Origin: Solen grandis
Taxonomy: Eukaryota; Mollusca; Bivalvia; Adapedonta; Solenidae
NCBI GenBank assembly: GCA_021229015.1
Contig: CM037777.1
Location: 56,125,089 to 56,189,088 of the forward strand
DNA: 64,000 nt
Direction: 5' to 3'
The notes beneath the pieces are model-generated. The model saw nothing but the letters and a program-made list of their open reading frames with translations, had not been told where the DNA came from and did not search any database. The position numbers and the translations under genes are program-made. Shown one piece after another: positions 60,455-64,000 of this stretch (the first letter of the stretch is position 1; every line of letters begins with the position of its first letter).

Positions 60455-60550
60455 GGATGTAACGTGTATCCGAATACTCGAAAATTCGCGGATCAGTGTG
60501 TACGAACTGAGTACAAATATTCGTGCATACTATATTCGCCGATTCATGAA
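60455..60550. mobile_element. Possible hAT-type MITE fragment
   Basis: CAGGGATGTAACGTGTATCCG resembles the terminal sequence of hAT elements common in animals, followed by ATATTCG text. Only one end is visible. Confidence 0.3.
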
Positions 60551-60879
60551 TCAGCTTTATTTTTTCATGACTATAGTCTATGAAGTTCTGACGCATTTAC
60601 CATATCTCCGAATTACGGTTATTTTTAAACCAAAAGTAAACAATGCCATCATGTAAGGCTATGGAAGATACGTTTTGCATGTTATTTTTACATTAATGTT
60701 AACATAACTCAAACAAAAACAAATAAACGTTTAAAACTTTTAACACAATAATTATAAGCACCATGTCAAAGTTAAGATTAAGATTGCTAAATCAGCTTCA
60801 CAAAAAGGATTTAAACAGAAGAAAATACACCATGTTTGAGATTACGGCAATATAAATTCATAAATTATTACTGTGTAGA

Positions 60880-61045
60880 TCCATTGCTTGGCGCTTAGTC
60901 CCATAGCTGGTTGGTCCGGTGTCAGAATAATGTGATTGGGTGTGTTATCGTGCCACATTCCTGGGTTAGACCAGTACTTGACGCCTGGGAATTTTCATGA
61001 CCTTTCCAGGCACCAAGTACTTGTTCAGCCCAGGAACTGTCGAGA
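60880..61045 (+). mobile_element. Chimeric SINE fragments (families B and D)
   Basis: 60880-60960 is the family B middle (CCATTGCTTGGCGCTTAG, GGTGTCAGAATAATGTGA). 60961-61040 has two facing copies of family D text (CCTGGGTTAGACCAGTACTT and, inverted, CAAGTACTTG with TTCAGCCCAGGAACTG) that make a small palindrome. Confidence 0.55.
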
Positions 61046-61440
61046 TACATCGTTAACTGATGTCTCATTAAGTACAAATTATTAATATATTTTTCATTAC
61101 CATTAGGAAGGTTAAACTTAAGCCACTTCCAAGATCGATGTTAACAAGTTTGCTGTTCTGTGCTCACCATTGATTGTATTTTTTCTTCGGTACTTTGTGA
61201 TTAAGAACTATACACAAAGGGTCACATGACTTTAGCGGCTGACTTGGAAAGACGTGCTATTACAGGAGATGGAGACAAACTATGGTTCCAAACCGAACCC
61301 TGTTGCTTAAGGTACTTTCCGGCTCAAAGTAATGGTACCAGATTACATCACATGTAATAGTATGTTATTAAGAAATATTTCACCTTCCATAGATGACTAC
61401 TAATGGCACAGATTTACTCGGACCTGTTTATGCTTCGGCG

Positions 61441-61818
61441 TTTAAAGTCTAGGCACGACCAAGCATAGCCGTCTGTTGGTTAAAAAATCTTGTATGGCTG
61501 TGCCATAACTTAAATCAAACTCCTCTGCAAACTGTATGACAGTTATTCTTCTGTCTTGCTTAACAAATGACTCTATGACAGAGTCGAAATCATTTGTTTC
61601 GATGGAGATTTTCCGTCAAACACAGGAGTCATCTTCGATAGAGGATATGTCATCATTAAATCGGTGAAACCACATGTGGACAGAGAGGGCAGACTGGTCT
61701 TTATCATAGATTTGCTGAGTTTTGCGTAGAATTCAATAACAGCTCGCTTTACAAATGTATCGGCCTCCATCCTTGACGGACATATGCACGGGTGGTTTAA
61801 GCAAAATGAAGTCATCAA
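61441..61818 (-). pseudogene. Mariner-type transposase N-terminal remnant (frameshifted)
   Basis: The minus strand starts with RAVIEFYAKLSKS-like text (from about 61740), then after a frameshift near 61600 reads DFDSVIESFVKQDRRITV, IQFAEEFDLSYGTAIQDFL and LCLVVPRL followed by a stop at about 61443. DRRITVxxxAEEFxxSYGTA and the VPRL end are the paired helix-turn-helix and linker of mariner/HTH_48 transposases. No catalytic DDD/DDE domain follows. No terminal repeats seen. Confidence 0.7.
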
Positions 61819-62079
61819 GTAGATTATAATATCATAATGATAAAAATCGTTAAAAAAGGGTTACGCTTTACTGTAAATTAATGTGTATGGACTGTTAAAG
61901 AAAATATGGTATGGGGAAAGTTCTCGAATATAATGATCACCCCTCGTATTTCGGCCATATAACGACTTCCGGTAAAACCGTCATACTACCCCAATTTTAT
62001 GCTCGTATTATCTTATTTCTAGGTGTATGTTTTTGTTATAGCTGGTAATGGATACATGAAGGGCTGCACCAGACATTAA

Positions 62080-62300
62080 CCCTTTACCTCATGTATAGAC
62101 TAGTCATGTACAAATTTATGACTTGATGAATATTAAATGACTGATATTTAAATGGCTTGTGATATTGTGGATTTTTATTTGCCACAGATGAATGTGTAGA
62201 AATTGAATTATAATATTGTATGAGCAAACAGAGGAGACCCTGATCAGACAGCTCCTATAATATGCCAATGCGTCAAAATGAGTCTATATTAAGCAAAGGG
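62080..62300 (+). mobile_element. piggyBac-like MITE, subfamily 2
   Basis: TTAA on both sides; ends CCCTTTACCTCATG and GCAAAGGG. Shares with subfamily 1 only the terminal part GCGTCAAAATGAGTCTATAT; the interior (GAGACCCTGATCAGACAGCT) is different and matches the 36.8-kb copy. Confidence 0.85.
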
Positions 62301-62544
62301 TTAATACAAAACACACTTCATAGACACAGCAATTAATGAAATAAACAAATTTGCAGACATACCTTCGACAAACGGCTAACTCTCAAAACGGGGATTGTTG
62401 GTTTGAATACGTATTAAGTACATGTCATTGCCACCGATAATTATATCTATTGTGTTTAAGTGTTGGCAGTGTGCTTATGATTGTATATGCTGGTCACTAC
62501 ATTTGAATTTTATGCATGGGGTCCGACGACTTATTTCGTGCAAA

Positions 62545-62790
62545 TCTACATAAACACTCTTAAGTCCCCGGACAGATTTTGCATTCCCGACCACTTAACT
62601 TCCTTATCCGTCCATAAGTACTTTCGATTGTTTATTTCCGTAAGTTCAGAACAATAGCTCGGTTGACTGTATCGCTATTTTCATTAGGACACCTCATGTC
62701 CGTCTCCTATTGTATTTATATCGGTTACTTGATGAGCTGTAACACTCATTATGAGGCAGTAATCGTAACGTCACTTTTAGTTATCTCCAA
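62545..62790 (+). repeat. Repeat shared with 45330-45560
   Basis: GCATTCCCGACCACTTAACTT and GTACTTTCGATTGTTTATT at 62582 onward match GCATTCCCAGGCTTTTAATT and GTACTTTCGCTTGTTTATT at 45358 onward, with TTCAGAACA / ATCAGTAAA following. Diverged but colinear for 200 bp; probably the far part of the same large repeat. Confidence 0.6.
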
Positions 62791-63113
62791 AATGTATTGG
62801 AAGATCTTATTATTTATTTTATTCATTTATCTTTAAAATATTCTATTATATTAAAACTATATTAAAAGTTATCCATACTAAACAGCAAACCGAATTGTTT
62901 AAGTACATGTAGTAGGGGATCCCCTAAAAATATTGATATACATGTATTTTCATTGTATAAGGTATTCTTGGCTTCAATAAGAGATATAAAATACTATTTA
63001 GGGAAAACCAGACTTTCAAAAAAATCCCATAAATACATGAAAAAATCTTCCTTAATATTTGTCTATACAATCGGTGCCGTCATACATTAATATGTACATG
63101 CACATGCGTATGC

Positions 63114-63282
63114 AATTTATATACCGGGGTTGTGGGCTCGAACCCAGTTTGAGGCAAGAACTCTTCATGACCTTCCCGGGCGCAAAGTACTGGTCCAACC
63201 CAGGAACCGTCGAGAGGGTTTAGTATAAGTTGTAAGAACTTGTTTCCCAATCGACGTAAAATAAATAAGTTTAAACTAATAT
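63114..63282 (+). mobile_element. SINE family D, 5'-truncated copy
   Basis: Begins near the B box (GGGCTCGAACCCAG), then GAGGCAAGAACTC, AAAGTACTGGTCCAACCCAG, GAACCGTCGAGAGGGTT, TTCCCAATCGACG and AATAAATAAGTTTAAAC, colinear with the 26-kb copy. Confidence 0.85.
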
Positions 63283-63420
63283 ACCGGTGACTGAGGTGGT
63301 AAGAGTGTCCACCTCGAAAAGGAAGGTCGTGGGTTTAATCCAGATCACGGAATCGCTACATTTGGTACTGTTTCAGCACACGTGATTATGGTAGTATGAA
63401 GTGACTGAATGTACAAACAT
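63283..63420 (+). mobile_element. SINE family B, head copy directly after a family D copy
   Basis: Head GTGACTGAGGTGGTAAGAG, family B-like TCCACCTCG and AAGGTCGTGGGTTTAATCC (B box mutated), then GGTACTGTTTCAGC. It begins where the upstream family D copy ends. Confidence 0.6.
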
Positions 63421-64000
63421 CGTAGTATTATACCACTTGTACACGACCTAATATCGCTATGTGTATGGTGGCCAGTTTGTGTCATGCGCGTTAGAGATGT
63501 TGGAGATAGGCAATATAATTCACTGTCTGATTTATTAAAAGCGGGACAAAATGGCCACAAATGATGACTGTCACGTGCAGAAGGACATATTAGGCAATAT
63601 ATGTCTATTGTCTGCTTGATGTCGGTACTGATGCACTGGGAACACTAACATGGCTTTACTGAAGAAGTAAGGTATTTCCATGGAGCTAAAAAATTACAGA
63701 CCTCTCATAAAATTTTCATTTCTTTCCAAGTTCTTGAAAAGTTTTCCATACAGCAAATTGTTGAAGATATCGAAACAAACAAAGAAAAATTTCTTCCTTC
63801 ATATCAGATTTCATATCGCAAACACCTCGAAGAAGAGACAGCAGTGATATGGTAGGTATGGCTGATAATAACAGGTGACACGTTTTATTTTTGAGTAAGA
63901 ATATTGGCACTCAGGCATTGCCTGTGACCACTTATATGTATGTTTAACAAGTTTTGATGTTAATTTACAGGTCGAATTACAAAAACATGTAATGCAACCA

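Overview
This is low-GC, intron- and repeat-rich eukaryotic DNA with one 100-base assembly gap (30701-30800). Three things point to a bivalve mollusc, probably a heterodont clam: a single-exon protostome-type Toll-like receptor, a long Mab-21/cGAS-like protein with C-terminal helical repeats, and many tRNA-derived SINEs and short foldback MITEs. Species was not determined. Only two intact protein-coding genes are supported, both on the minus strand and both in families linked to innate immunity.

Layout. 1-28 kb: no convincing gene; non-coding DNA with minisatellites (30-bp unit at 3.8 kb, 19-bp unit at 6.5 kb, 82-bp unit at 17.1 kb), microsatellites, SINEs and MITEs. 28.7-30.7 kb: decayed minus-strand L1/Tx1-like retrotransposon that runs into the gap. 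30.8-32.5 kb: nested repeats with two SINEs bounded by target-site duplications. 33.6-34.05 kb: ten-copy 46-bp minisatellite ending 15 bases beyond the stop codon of the TLR gene (34068-36206). 36.4-57.8 kb: repeat-dense; includes a foldback with tRNA-like arms (37.7 kb), a repeat family sharing a large palindrome (44-49 and 56 kb), two diverged AT-rich satellites (46.3 and 48.3 kb), a 32-bp-arm hairpin (50.1 kb) and a second decayed retrotransposon (52.6-56.0 kb) split by another repeat. 58.1-60.2 kb: the Mab-21/cGAS-like gene. 61.4-61.8 kb: relic of a mariner-type transposase. 62-64 kb: more MITE and SINE copies.

Mobile DNA. At least three SINE families occur, here called A, B and D. Family A has a (CAA)n tail. 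Families A and B have copies with clear target-site duplications. A piggyBac-like MITE group (TTAA flanks, ends CCCTTTCCCTCATA) has four copies of one subfamily and three of a second that shares only the ends. These elements and the minisatellites account for most of the short open frames. Family names are my own labels; no database search was possible.
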